From Martinezella lusitana (GTDB lineage Bacteria > Pseudomonadota > Alphaproteobacteria > Rhizobiales > Rhizobiaceae), in assembly GCF_900094565.1 (NCBI RefSeq), contig NZ_FMAF01000033.1, positions 1-64,000 on the forward strand: a stretch of DNA of 64,000 bases, given 5' to 3'. Positions 1 through 8,410 of the stretch are shown piece after piece (the stretch's first letter is position 1; the number at the start of each line of letters is the position of its first letter). The notes under the pieces are model-generated. The model worked only from the letters and a program-made list of their open reading frames with translations, had not been told where the DNA came from and did no database searches. The translations under genes and the position numbers were made by a program.

Positions 1-58
1 GTTTCCACGCAGAACTGAGCCGGTTAGGCGCATAATTTCCATTGAGAATTGAGCCATG
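1..58 (+). repeat. IS21 left terminal repeats
   Basis: Two related motifs, GAACTGAGCC (12-21) and GAATTGAGCC (46-55), lie about 34 bases apart. They match the right-end repeats in inverted orientation. Confidence 0.7.
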
Positions 59-107
59 TGAACCTTCCCCCAACGCGGTGAGCGACGGGGGCAACGGAGT
101 GATCCAC

Positions 108-1628
108 ATGGGACTTTTAAACATCATCCGTCGGATGAAGCTGCGCGAGAAGCAGTCGATCCGCGAGATCAGTCGGCATACCGGTTTGTCGCGTAACACG
201 ATCGCGAAGTATTTGAACGCTGGTACGATCGAGCCGACGTTCACGGTACCGGAGCGACCGAGCAAGCTTGATCCTTTTGCCGACAAACTGGCGGCCTGGC
301 TGAAGACCGAGGCCGGGAGGTCGCGCAAGCAGCGCCGAACGTTGAAGCAACTTCATGCCGATCTGGTGGTTCTCGGCTTTACCGGCTCCTATGGTCGGGT
401 CGCCGCCTTTGCCCGTGAGTGGCGGGTTGAGCAGCAGACGACTGGCCGCGGCATATTCGTTCCGCTGTCTTTCCGTGCAGGCGAAGCATTCCAATTCGAT
501 TGGAGTGAAGATTATGCCTTGATCGGCGGCGAGCGCACCAAGCTTCAGGTCGCACACATCAAGCTATCGCACAGTCGAGCGTTTCTGGTCAGAGCCTACC
601 TGCTGCAGACGCACGAGATGCTGTTCGATGCCCACTGGCACGGGTTCCGGGTGTTCGGCGGCGTACCTGGTCGCGGCATCTACGACAACATGAAGACGGC
701 GGTCGACCGCGTCGGTCGCGGCAAGGAGCGGCAGGTCAATGTCCGCTTCCAGGCGATGACGAACCACTACGTTTTTGCGCCAGAGTTCTGCAATCCCGCC
801 GCAGGCTGGGAGAAGGGACAGGTCGAGAAGAACGTTCAGGATGCCCGACCACGTTTGTGGCAACAGATGCCGGACTTTCCAGATCTGGCGGCGTTGAATG
901 CCTGGCTGGAACAGCATTGCCAGGACCTGTGGCGAGAGACGGCGCATGGCACCTTGTCCGGCACGATCGCAGATGTCTGGGCTGATGAGCGGGCAGCATT
1001 GATGGCATTGCCTAACGCATTTGACGGCTTTGTCGAGCAGAGCAAGCGCGTCTCGCCGACATGCCTGATCACCTTCGAGCGCAATCGTTACAGCGTGCCT
1101 GCGTCTTTTGCGAACAGGCCTGTCAGCCTGCGGATTTATCCCGAGCGACTGGTCGTTGCAGCCGAGGGCAATATCCTCTGCGAACATCTGCGGATCATAG
1201 AACGCAGCCACGACAAGCCGCCGAGGACGATTTACGACTGGCGGCATTACCTTGCCGTCATCCAGCGCAAGCCCGGTGCTTTGCGCAATGGCGCACCCTT
1301 CCTGGAATTGCCGCTGGCCTTTCGGCAACTGCAGGACCAGATGCTCCGCCGCCCCGGCGGTGATCGCGAGATGGCCGACATCCTCGCTCTGGTGCTTCAT
1401 CACGACGAACAGGTTGTCGTCAGGGCTGTAGAACTGGCTCTGGATCAAGGCGTGGCGACCAAGACGCATGTGCTGAACCTGCTGCATCGGTTGATCGACG
1501 GCAAGACCACCGACGGTCCCGATATCGACACGCCACATGCGCTGACCCTGCTGCACGAACCCAAGGCCAATGTAGAACGCTATGACGGTCTGCGGGTCCG
1601 GATCGTAGGAGGTCGTCATGCGTCATGA
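108..1628 (+). CDS. istA: IS21-family transposase IstA
   Basis: DDE transposase of 506 aa that catalyses strand transfer of the IS21 element. An N-terminal helix-turn-helix (REISRHTGLSRNTIAKYL, about residues 20-37) is followed by an rve-type integrase core. Candidate catalytic acids are the Asp in FQFDWSEDY, the Asp in YDNMKTAV and the Glu in GWEKGQVEKN. The reading frame extends upstream to a TTG at 42, but ATG 108 has GGAGTG seven bases before it and begins with the usual IstA N-terminus, so it is preferred. The last 11 bases overlap istB in another frame, as is normal for IS21, which suggests translational coupling. The gene appears intact. Confidence 0.93.
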   Translation: MGLLNIIRRMKLREKQSIREISRHTGLSRNTIAKYLNAGTIEPTFTVPERPSKLDPFADKLAAWLKTEAGRSRKQRRTLKQLHADLVVLGFTGSYGRVAAFAREWRVEQQTTGRGIFVPLSFRAGEAFQFDWSEDYALIGGERTKLQVAHIKLSHSRAFLVRAYLLQTHEMLFDAHWHGFRVFGGVPGRGIYDNMKTAVDRVGRGKERQVNVRFQAMTNHYVFAPEFCNPAAGWEKGQVEKNVQDARPRLWQQMPDFPDLAALNAWLEQHCQDLWRETAHGTLSGTIADVWADERAALMALPNAFDGFVEQSKRVSPTCLITFERNRYSVPASFANRPVSLRIYPERLVVAAEGNILCEHLRIIERSHDKPPRTIYDWRHYLAVIQRKPGALRNGAPFLELPLAFRQLQDQMLRRPGGDREMADILALVLHHDEQVVVRAVELALDQGVATKTHVLNLLHRLIDGKTTDGPDIDTPHALTLLHEPKANVERYDGLRVRIVGGRHAS

Positions 1629-2412
1629 TCCTGCCAGCGCCGCCGTCGTCATCATGCTGCGTAGCCTGAAGATGTATGGCATGTCTCAAGCCGTCACGGA
1701 CCTGATCGAGCAAGGGGCTCCAGCGTTTGATGCAGCCGTGCCGATCCTGTCCCAGTTGCTGAAAGCCGAGATGGCCGAACGCGAGGTCCGCTCCATCGCC
1801 TATCACATGAAGGCTGCCCGCTTCCCGGCCTACAAAGACATCTCCGGATACGACTTCGCCGCCAGCGAAGTCAACGAAGCGACGGTGCGCCAACTAAACC
1901 GATGCGAGTTCATCGACGGAGCGCAGAATATCGTGCTTGTCGGCGGACCGGGTACAGGCAAAACACATGTCGCGACCGCCCTCGGTGTCCAGGCAATCGA
2001 GCATCACCGCCGAAAAGTCCGCTTCTTCTCGACCATCGAATTGGTCAATGCGCTCGAGCAGGAGAAGGCCAAAGGCAAGGCAGGCCAGATCGCCGAGACG
2101 CTGGTTCGCCTCGATCTGCTGATCCTCGACGAACTCGGATACCTTCCGTTCAGTGCTTCAGGCGGAGCGCTGCTCTTCCATCTGCTGAGCAAGCTCTACG
2201 AGCGCACCAGCGTCATCATCACCACCAACCTCAGCTTCAGCGAATGGGCGACCGTCTTTGGCGATGCCAAGATGACGACCGCTCTGCTCGACCGTCTGAC
2301 CCACCGTTGCCATATCCTGGAAACCGGGAACGACAGCTTCCGCTTCAAAGCCAGCTCGGCCGCAGCAGCACAGAAGAGAGGAGAAAAGACCAACCCATTG
2401 ACCAAAGCCTGA
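1618..2412 (+). CDS. istB: IS21-family helper ATPase IstB
   Basis: AAA+ ATPase of 264 aa, related to DnaC, that assists IstA in target capture. The Walker A motif GGPGTGKTH lies near residue 108 and Walker B LLILDELGY near 170. An arginine-containing LLDRLTHRCHI segment near the C-terminus resembles sensor 2. Its start overlaps the end of istA in the +1 frame. Length and motifs are normal for the family. An alanine-rich C-terminus ends 69 bases before the element boundary. Confidence 0.93.
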   Translation: MRHDPASAAVVIMLRSLKMYGMSQAVTDLIEQGAPAFDAAVPILSQLLKAEMAEREVRSIAYHMKAARFPAYKDISGYDFAASEVNEATVRQLNRCEFIDGAQNIVLVGGPGTGKTHVATALGVQAIEHHRRKVRFFSTIELVNALEQEKAKGKAGQIAETLVRLDLLILDELGYLPFSASGGALLFHLLSKLYERTSVIITTNLSFSEWATVFGDAKMTTALLDRLTHRCHILETGNDSFRFKASSAAAAQKRGEKTNPLTKA

Positions 2413-2433
2413 TCAGAAAACCATACTCAGAGG

Positions 2434-2481
2434 TGGCTCACTTCTCGGTGGAAAAACCGGCTCAGTTCCGCGTGAAAACCA
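2434..2481 (-). repeat. IS21 right terminal repeats
   Basis: The motifs GGCTCACTTCTC (2435-2446) and GGCTCAGTTCCGCGTG (2459-2474) are inverted copies of the left-end repeats. The element ends at the CA dinucleotide near 2481. Confidence 0.7.
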
Positions 2482-2525
2482 ACAAGATATTTGAAAAAGT
2501 TTTCAAACGACCAATATAATTCCGC

Positions 2526-2588
2526 TTGCTAGTCATTTGGCAAATGACTAGCAATAGGTTTGCTAAACATTTGCCAAATGACTAGCAA
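2526..2588. promoter_or_regulatory. Tandem palindromes upstream of nucleotidyltransferase-fold gene
   Basis: A perfect inverted repeat with 14-base arms (TTGCTAGTCATTTG) around one central base spans 2526-2554. A second copy at 2560-2588 has the same right arm and two changes in the left arm. The second copy ends only eight bases before the ATG at 2597, so a bound repressor would block initiation of that gene. This looks like an autoregulatory operator, but no DNA-binding partner gene is seen next to it. The IS21 element ends 44 bases upstream and may have displaced one. Confidence 0.5.
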
Positions 2589-2596
2589 GGAATGAC

Positions 2597-3739
2597 ATGC
2601 GACCTCTTGCACCTTCGTTGAACATCGCATTTGCGGATCTCGTTGAAAACGCACATGAGAAAGCATTCAACGCCCACTTTCCCGCAAATGGGACATTTCA
2701 TAAACTGAAGCGCGTGGGGAAGGAGTATTGGTATCACATCATGCGCGACCCGACTGCACCTAGCGGCAGACGAACGAGCTACGCCGGGTTGGTCGGCGAT
2801 CCTGATGTAGACGCGCTTGTCGAACGACATGGCCACGAACATGCACGTCACAAACTGCAGAAGGAGGCAGCCTCTATGCTGCGCCGATCGGGCCTTCCGG
2901 TACCCGATCCCATGGAAGGAAAACTGGCGCAGGCATTCCAGAAAGCCGGCCTGTTTCAAGCCGGCGCGATTCTCGTTGGATCAGTGGCATACCAGGCCTA
3001 CGGCGGGATTCTTGGTGTCAAATTGAGTGGTGACCTCCACCGCACGCAGGACATCGACCTTGCCCAAGACCGCGAAATCGCGCTTCACGTGAGCCACACG
3101 GGCCAAATGCTGGAGGATTTTCAGGATATTCTCAAATCGGTCGATGCGTCGTTCGCGCCAAAGCTCAATCCTAGCTATCCGACCACTGAGCCGACGCGCT
3201 ACGAGAACGCCAGCAACTACAAGGTTGACCTCCTGACGGCTCACAAGAACTCAGACCGCGACCGTAGAGCGCCAGTATCGATTTCGATTATGCCGGGCGC
3301 AGCTCTTCAGCCACTCGATCTGATGGAGTTCCTTATCAAAAAACCGATCCGTTCTGCACTCCTATATGAAGACGGTGTGGCTGTCGTAGTGCCCGATCCA
3401 GTTAGGTATGCCCTCCACAAGGTGACCATCAGCCAGATGCGAGGTCTATCGGGTGAGTCGGGAAAGGATAGCAAGGACCGCATGCAGGCCGCAGAACTGG
3501 TAAGGGCCATCGAACATGCCGGCCGCACCAGCGAACTCGCAGAGGCTTGGTCAGAATTATGGCGCGACAAGCCGAAGCAACAGAACTTCGTGCTGCGCGG
3601 AATCCTATCGCTGCCCGACGACGCTGTTGACATCATCGCGCGCAGCGCCATTCGATACGGAGAGGAACCGTTTCGCGACGGTGAACCACCCACGGCCACA
3701 CTTCAGCGTCTCATTCGCAAGAAAACCAAGGACGGTTAG
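2597..3739 (+). CDS. GSU2403-type nucleotidyltransferase-fold protein
   Basis: Protein of 380 aa resembling the GSU2403 / NTP_transf_8 nucleotidyltransferase-fold family. The core has the GS motif in LVGSVAYQAYGG (about residue 120) followed by the acidic pair in RTQDIDLA (about 151-158), as in pol-beta-type nucleotidyltransferases. A second conserved block (YKVDLLTAHK, about 208) supplies a possible third acid. The start has AAGG a few bases upstream. The family is common on accessory replicons, and some nucleotidyltransferase-fold relatives act as toxins or defence factors, but the substrate here is not known. No antitoxin-like partner is adjacent. The tandem palindromes just upstream suggest tight regulation. 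Confidence 0.72.
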   Translation: MRPLAPSLNIAFADLVENAHEKAFNAHFPANGTFHKLKRVGKEYWYHIMRDPTAPSGRRTSYAGLVGDPDVDALVERHGHEHARHKLQKEAASMLRRSGLPVPDPMEGKLAQAFQKAGLFQAGAILVGSVAYQAYGGILGVKLSGDLHRTQDIDLAQDREIALHVSHTGQMLEDFQDILKSVDASFAPKLNPSYPTTEPTRYENASNYKVDLLTAHKNSDRDRRAPVSISIMPGAALQPLDLMEFLIKKPIRSALLYEDGVAVVVPDPVRYALHKVTISQMRGLSGESGKDSKDRMQAAELVRAIEHAGRTSELAEAWSELWRDKPKQQNFVLRGILSLPDDAVDIIARSAIRYGEEPFRDGEPPTATLQRLIRKKTKDG

Positions 3740-3866
3740 GACGGCCATGGCGCATATTTCAGTCGTTAACGTCCTCCCCATTTAGGAATGGTAGCCGGTT
3801 TTGTCGACTGGCAAGTGCGCTCGAACAGATGTTCCTTCGGTCAGGCCCAGTTGATGGCGTAAGAGG

Positions 3867-4105
3867 TTACCGATCTTGTGGCACTTGCTCCATAATGCCG
3901 GATATTTGCGACAGGAAGTATTCCACATCTAGCTCAGGGTCGGGCTGAGGGCCTAATCTCCCGGCTTTCATTGCCCGGATTAGCCGAGCAAGTCGCGCCG
4001 CCTTCGTCAAAGTTGCACGGACATAGTCTTGTCGCTGATCGTTTGCCGCAACGGTTATGGCTGCCTGCGAATTGGGTGAAATGCGAATACGGTGGCGTTG
4101 ACTAA
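3867..4105 (-). pseudogene. Possible gene remnant, unrecognised
   Basis: An open frame just downstream of the hydrolase gene encodes a protein-like stretch (RQDYVRATLTKAARLARLIR, then a DVEYFLSQISGIM tail). It has no ATG, GTG or TTG start outside the hydrolase gene. It may be the tail of a decayed gene or a chance frame. I do not recognise the family. The rest of 3740-4101 shows nothing else. Confidence 0.2.
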
Positions 4106-4740
4106 TGCAACGCCGCCGCCCAGCGAACCACGTGAGTGGCAACGGTTGCGACTTGATCGACAACCGTGATCCCGGACACAGCCTTTCGTGGACGGAAGTC
4201 ATGGTCTCCGTCTTCAAGCCAGAGAATTTCGATCTTGTCGGAGAGCTTGTAGCTGGAAACTTCCTCCCGCGATCCGAAGAGGTCCCGAGTTCCCTGACAG
4301 ATTAAGGAAGGCGTCTTCATCTCCTCGAGATGAGCGGTCCGCAGGCTTTCAGGCTTCCCAATCGGATGGAACGGATATCCAAGGCAGAGCAGCCCGGAGA
4401 TCTTTCTCGCATCGCGAATGTCGTCCGCGATCATGCTCGCCACGCGGCCACCCATCGATTTACCCGCGATGACGATCGTTCCCTCCAAACCGAGTTCGTC
4501 GATCACGGCTTCGAATTCATGCTTGAGGACTTCTGCGCGGGGCGGTGGCGCCCGCTTTCCTGAAAATCGTCGCGCCGCCATGTAATCGAACTCGAACCGG
4601 ACGATCCGCAGGCCTTTATCGGACAGCGCTGCAGACATGGTTTCCATCCACGTCGTGTCCATCGCACCACCCGCCCCATGCGCGAGGACGATATTGATCT
4701 TGGCGTCTTCGGGGCCGGTGACGAGGAAATCATGAGGCAT
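4102..4740 (-). CDS. Small alpha/beta hydrolase (KANL3/Tex30-like)
   Basis: Cytosolic hydrolase of 212 aa. The order of motifs fits the short Tex30/KANL3-like alpha/beta hydrolases: oxyanion region LAHGAGGAMDT near residue 19, nucleophile elbow GKSMGG near 93 (catalytic Ser), Asp in CQGTRDLFGS near 150, and His in DGDHDFRP near 178. The substrate is unknown. No signal peptide is visible. It stands alone between decayed sequence and the IS30 element, so context gives no clue to its job. Confidence 0.75.
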   Translation of the reverse strand: MPHDFLVTGPEDAKINIVLAHGAGGAMDTTWMETMSAALSDKGLRIVRFEFDYMAARRFSGKRAPPPRAEVLKHEFEAVIDELGLEGTIVIAGKSMGGRVASMIADDIRDARKISGLLCLGYPFHPIGKPESLRTAHLEEMKTPSLICQGTRDLFGSREEVSSYKLSDKIEILWLEDGDHDFRPRKAVSGITVVDQVATVATHVVRWAAALH

Positions 4741-5289
4741 TCGGGGTTCTCCTGGTTGGTGACATCACAATTTGCAGGATAAAGGCCGCCGCCGACCGTA
4801 CCGCTGCCGACCGATCGAATTCGACCTGTCGAGCATACTCTGGCTTCGCCGTCGAGCACCAACAGTCCACGTAGTTGAAGGCCTTCTCCTCGTCGGCCTC
4901 GAAAAATCCGATATCCCAGCGGGAAGCTCAATTGAAATCAAGATCGATGGAAAGGCATCGATCGTCTGAGGCGCTAGATTGCTCGACACTAGCATGTCTG
5001 AACCCGATGGTCTGGATCGCCGTGGAGGCCCCGGCACAGTCGGTCACGCTCTGGACGGACGCCGTTCACGTCATCGGCGGATTCTTGCCGTTCTTATTCC
5101 GGCGCAGCGAAAACTCAAATTTGTGATGGTCAAGACTATACGCGGTGGCTGTTCTGCGGTGACCGAGGGGAGGGAGTCCAGTCAAGATTCTCAGTTATCT
5201 CATTCTTGCTTCGCTATCGGCTCGAACTCGCTCAGTTTGGCCCGTTCTACCTTCATTTTTTCAGCAGAAACAGGACACTTTAACTTTGC
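4741..5289. other. Gene-poor stretch, probably decayed
   Basis: About 550 bases without a convincing gene. Short frames on both strands lack recognisable motifs. The bases just left of the IS30 element (around 5265-5290, AGGACACTTTAACTTTGCGG) look like the end of another insertion sequence, so this may be the scar of an older insertion. Confidence 0.3.
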
Positions 5290-6404
5290 GGTGCTGGTTC
5301 CAGATTGAATGCAACGCCGTTCGGAAATCTACATGCTTTGGCGTTCCATAGCCAATAAATGCCGACTGAAGATCTCCTTCGGTGTCTGGAACCCCAGGCA
5401 CTTGCGTGGCGTGTCGTTGAGCCGGTTGCACAGAGAGCGGATCTCCTGATTGCTCACATCCAACACGACGGTCTCCGGCGGAAGGTAGCGCCTGACGCGC
5501 TTATTGGTGTTCTCGACTGTCCCTTTCTGCCATGGCGCTTGCGGGTCACAGAACCAGGCTGTCGTTCCCATTCCAATCTCCAGTTCGCGCCAGGAGACGA
5601 ATTCCAATCCTCTGTCGAATGTCAGGCTTTGCCGCGCTTGCGCGGGCAGGGGTGCCAGCTGACGGATCAACTGGCTCATGATCGGCTTCGAGCGTCGGTC
5701 ATTGTTGCGGAACAGAACCGTGTAACGGCTCTTGCGCTCAACGACGGTGGCGATATTAGCGGCGCCATGCTCTTTCCTGAAGATCATCAGATCCGCTTCC
5801 CAGTGGCCGAATTCGCTGCGGGAATTGATGACATCGGGTCTGTTTCGAATGGCGCATTCGATTGGAAAAACGAGACTTCTCGGCTTGCGCGCATATCTTG
5901 GCCGTCGTTTCCTGCGCCGCTCCGGCAAGTGCCGCGCGAGTTGCTGATCACGACCTTCCGGAGAATAGACATACTGATAGATCGTCTCATGGCTCAGTTT
6001 GGCAGACGAACCGCTGACAAGCCTCAGACGCCCGGAAATCTGTTCCGGCGACCAGCCGTCCTTCAGCCGATCGATGACCGCAGCGCACAGTTGTGGATCG
6101 CGCAATAGCTTGCGATACCGCCTGCGGCGATCGTCAGCCATCTGTTGCGCCGTCACATGCCAGTAGCCCTGGGCGATTGGAACTTCGCGATCGTGCCAGA
6201 AATTCCGACGTAGCTCGCGGCAGATCGTCGAGCGGTCCCGGTGAAGGGCGCGTGCGATCTCCGCCTGGCTGATCTTCTTCTCATACATCCGCGCGATGAC
6301 GCGACGTTCGTCCATACTCAACTGCACAAAAGAGCGGGCCATTCCATCCTCCTGAAATCATGGCCAATATTGTCTCTGTTGCATTTGAAAATGGAATCTG
6401 CCCC
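5290..6404 (-). mobile_element. IS30-family insertion sequence
   Basis: A single transposase gene lies between imperfect inverted repeats of about 26 bases. The left end at 5290-5315 reads GGTGCTGGTTCC...AATGCAAC. The right end at 6378-6404, read in reverse complement, is GGGGCAGATTCC...AATGCAAC. The repeats match at most positions with one gap. The left repeat may be slightly degraded, so mobility is uncertain. Confidence 0.8.
5329..6342 (-). CDS. IS30-family transposase
   Basis: DDE transposase of 337 aa. The N-terminal HTH (ISQAEIARALHRDRSTICRE, about residues 24-43) is the IS30-type domain. The catalytic triad is probably the Asp in GHWEADLMI (about 184), the Asp in LTFDRGLEF (about 244) and the Glu in WQKGTVENTN (about 277). 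The start has AGGAGG five bases upstream. The length is usual for the family and the frame is intact. Confidence 0.93.
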   Translation of the reverse strand: MARSFVQLSMDERRVIARMYEKKISQAEIARALHRDRSTICRELRRNFWHDREVPIAQGYWHVTAQQMADDRRRRYRKLLRDPQLCAAVIDRLKDGWSPEQISGRLRLVSGSSAKLSHETIYQYVYSPEGRDQQLARHLPERRRKRRPRYARKPRSLVFPIECAIRNRPDVINSRSEFGHWEADLMIFRKEHGAANIATVVERKSRYTVLFRNNDRRSKPIMSQLIRQLAPLPAQARQSLTFDRGLEFVSWRELEIGMGTTAWFCDPQAPWQKGTVENTNKRVRRYLPPETVVLDVSNQEIRSLCNRLNDTPRKCLGFQTPKEIFSRHLLAMERQSM

Positions 6405-6435
6405 GGCTACAGTCAAAGATCAGATAATCTATCTT

Positions 6436-6632
6436 ATGGAACTAAATTCGATACCGGCTTTGTGCCGCTTTTGCGGCTCTTCGTCATGCCAGTACGTTCA
6501 TAGAGGCGCGGATGGCCAACACAACTCCATTCTGCCGCCCTAGCGTTTCTTTATAGCGAAAGCGGGCAACGATGCGAGTCTTGCAAAGACGGCATGCCTC
6601 ATGTGCAGGCGTATGCATTTTATTTGGGCTAA
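6436..6632 (+). pseudogene. Possible frameshifted small zinc-ribbon gene
   Basis: An ATG at 6436 opens a 35-codon frame with a CRFCGSSSCQY zinc-knuckle-like motif, ending in TAG. Directly after it, in another frame, comes a second Cys pair (RCESCKDGMPHVQAYAFYLG) that ends in TAA at 6630-6632. Together they resemble one small two-knuckle protein broken by a frameshift. The function is unknown, and the sequence sits between the IS30 element and the DUF1127 gene. Confidence 0.3.
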
Positions 6633-6671
6633 GAACTGACTATCTGGCAGGCATAGTCAGAGGAGATGACG

Positions 6672-6818
6672 ATGAGAGTGTTTGATAGAATTAAGCGGTT
6701 CGCTGAAAATCGCCGAGCCATCCGCGAGCTCGGAACGTTGGACGATCATGTTCTCAATGATCTCGGCTTATCGCGTTCGCATATCCGTTCGGCCGTCTTG
6801 GGCAACTCCCGTTCCTAA
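6672..6818 (+). CDS. DUF1127 mini-protein
   Basis: Basic protein of 48 aa with the DUF1127 signature RAIRELGTLDDHVLNDLGLS followed by RSHIR. DUF1127 proteins are short alphaproteobacterial proteins; some members influence RNA turnover and phosphate or polyamine-related physiology. AGAGGAG at 6659-6665 is six bases before ATG 6672. The ATG at 6666 directly abuts the ribosome-binding site and is less likely. No partner gene is adjacent. Confidence 0.8.
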   Translation: MRVFDRIKRFAENRRAIRELGTLDDHVLNDLGLSRSHIRSAVLGNSRS

Positions 6819-6943
6819 GTTTGCACGGCGCTGTTACGTTGTTTCGAAATGATGTGTTGGGAAAGCTGATGGTCCCCTCAAAACCAAAACTGCTGCATCG
6901 GCAGAAGCAGAGAGTCTAGCTGCCTATAAAGTAGCTGGAAGCA

Positions 6944-7945
6944 TCAACTTCCGCCCGCCGTCACTTCAGAACAGACCTTACTGTCCAAGGTTGCTTCAGC
7001 GCTCTCCAACGCCGGTCGCGAAGGTGACATGATCCGGAAACCGTTCCTGCCTGCCGATTTTACCTCGTATAAGACACGGTCCGCTTTCGCAAATATGTCT
7101 TTGGGCGATTGACCAGGTAGGATTATGGCAGCTCCAACGGACGCAGCGATCCGAATGTTCTGCGTTGGAGTTGAGATCGTCCAATTCATGCCTTTTACAA
7201 CCCGGGCCGCGATCTTTGCGAGATCTTCGACCGATGAACATGGATGGATGACAGCAAATTCATCCCCGCCTATGCGAGCGATCATGTCAGCCTGAGGTGC
7301 CGCCCGCGAGAGCCTGCGGCTTGCAACTTTGAGGCACTCGTCCCCGGCCTGATGCCCGAAAGTATCATTTACCGACTTAAAACCGTCGAGATCCGCCAAG
7401 AGCAAGGCTCGCGCCCCTTGGCCCTCGGCTCCGCATATCTCACTAAGGAAGGTTTCAAACCTGGTCCGGGAACTCAATCCGGTGAGCGCATCGCGTTCCG
7501 CCAAGTGACGAAGCTGCTCGACCACAGCCTTCTCGGCAGTGATGTCCTGTTTCACCCCGAATATTCTTGCGGCAGTGCCGTTCGCAAACTCGACACAAGC
7601 GGTTATTCTTATCCATCGGTTGTTACCTTTTGCGGTAACTATCTGAGCGTCCAGGGTAAAGCCTTCACCTGTGCGAATTGCCCTATCGCGGGCCTCGTTA
7701 AGCAGCTTGCGGGTTTCTGGCGTGTAGAGTTTGACGATTTCGTCCCGCGCCAATGGCGCTTGCGGAACAAGATCAAAGAATTCATAGACCGTATCCGTCC
7801 AACTTAGCGTTTGATCCGGCAAGCTGCATTCCCATACACCTATCCGAGCCGCCTTGAACGAGCGATCAAACAGCTCCCGCAAACGTATGAACTCCTCGGA
7901 GCCGATCGCGTGAGGCTGCGGTATTTCATATACATTGCAAGACAT
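6944..7945 (-). CDS. PAS-GGDEF diguanylate cyclase
   Basis: Protein of 333 aa with a PAS/PAC domain (about residues 25-140, including WECSLPDQTLSWTD and the FGVKQDITAEK end) followed by a GGDEF domain (about 150-305). The active-site motif IGGDEFAV is intact, so synthesis of cyclic di-GMP is likely. The inhibitory RxxD site expected just upstream is not present (PQAD), so product inhibition through a canonical I-site is unlikely. There are no membrane segments, so it is probably a cytosolic sensor. GGGAG lies four bases before the ATG. It is a single-gene unit. Confidence 0.9.
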   Translation of the reverse strand: MSCNVYEIPQPHAIGSEEFIRLRELFDRSFKAARIGVWECSLPDQTLSWTDTVYEFFDLVPQAPLARDEIVKLYTPETRKLLNEARDRAIRTGEGFTLDAQIVTAKGNNRWIRITACVEFANGTAARIFGVKQDITAEKAVVEQLRHLAERDALTGLSSRTRFETFLSEICGAEGQGARALLLADLDGFKSVNDTFGHQAGDECLKVASRRLSRAAPQADMIARIGGDEFAVIHPCSSVEDLAKIAARVVKGMNWTISTPTQNIRIAASVGAAIILPGQSPKDIFAKADRVLYEVKSAGRNGFRIMSPSRPALESAEATLDSKVCSEVTAGGS

Positions 7946-8410
7946 TTGGCTCCCTCGCCAGCTGAACGAAGATTGTTGCCAGTTTCATCAATATGCCCCA
8001 GACCACCATCCCAAACAGAGGATTACACATATTGCTTGCGTTCGGGTTTCTAAAATACGGACCGCACGAATTTCGTTCAATCAAGAATCGCATTCAAGCC
8101 CCCGTTCCGAAACTAATCTACAACCCGGCATATCGCGACGCCCGCGCTCAAAGCGCGGCCAGGCTTTCGCCTGACACAATCAACCAAGACATTCGTTTGG
8201 AAATTTCGGAGCACTGGACATCGGTATTCGAACCGAAGAACAAACTCCCGCGCGGATTCATGACAATCCAGTTTCGCGTGACGCACAGACGAAGCAACTG
8301 GGCCGGTACTCAATGTGTGAAAATCGAACGCCTTGAGAGGGCTCTAACCGGCAATACTTCCTCTCCAGTGCATGCTTGCGACGAAAACCGGTGTCGTTTA
8401 CAGCAGAATT
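7946..8410. other. Intergenic region with two adjacent hairpins
   Basis: No convincing gene in about 465 bases. Two small hairpins lie side by side: CCGCGCT/AGCGCGG with a three-base loop (8142-8158), and CAGGC/GCCTG with loop TTTC (8160-8173). They could belong to a small RNA or an upstream leader of the GGDEF gene, but there is no T-run to call a terminator. Confidence 0.3.

Larger units (their letters stand above)
1..2481 (+). mobile_element. IS21-family insertion sequence, nearly complete at left edge
   Basis: The element carries the two-gene istA/istB module typical of IS21. The right end, read in reverse complement from 2481, matches the start of the window (CACGC, then GAACTGAGCCGGTT with one or two changes). 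By comparison the left end lacks about two bases, cut off by the window. Each end also has an inner copy of the GARxTGAGCC-type repeat, the multiple transposase-binding arrangement known for IS21. Both genes are intact, so the copy may be active. Target duplication cannot be judged because the left flank is missing. Confidence 0.9.

Noticed and set aside
564..1619. Large minus-strand open frame antisense to istA
   Set aside because: It is the shadow of a strongly supported transposase and shows no family motifs of its own.
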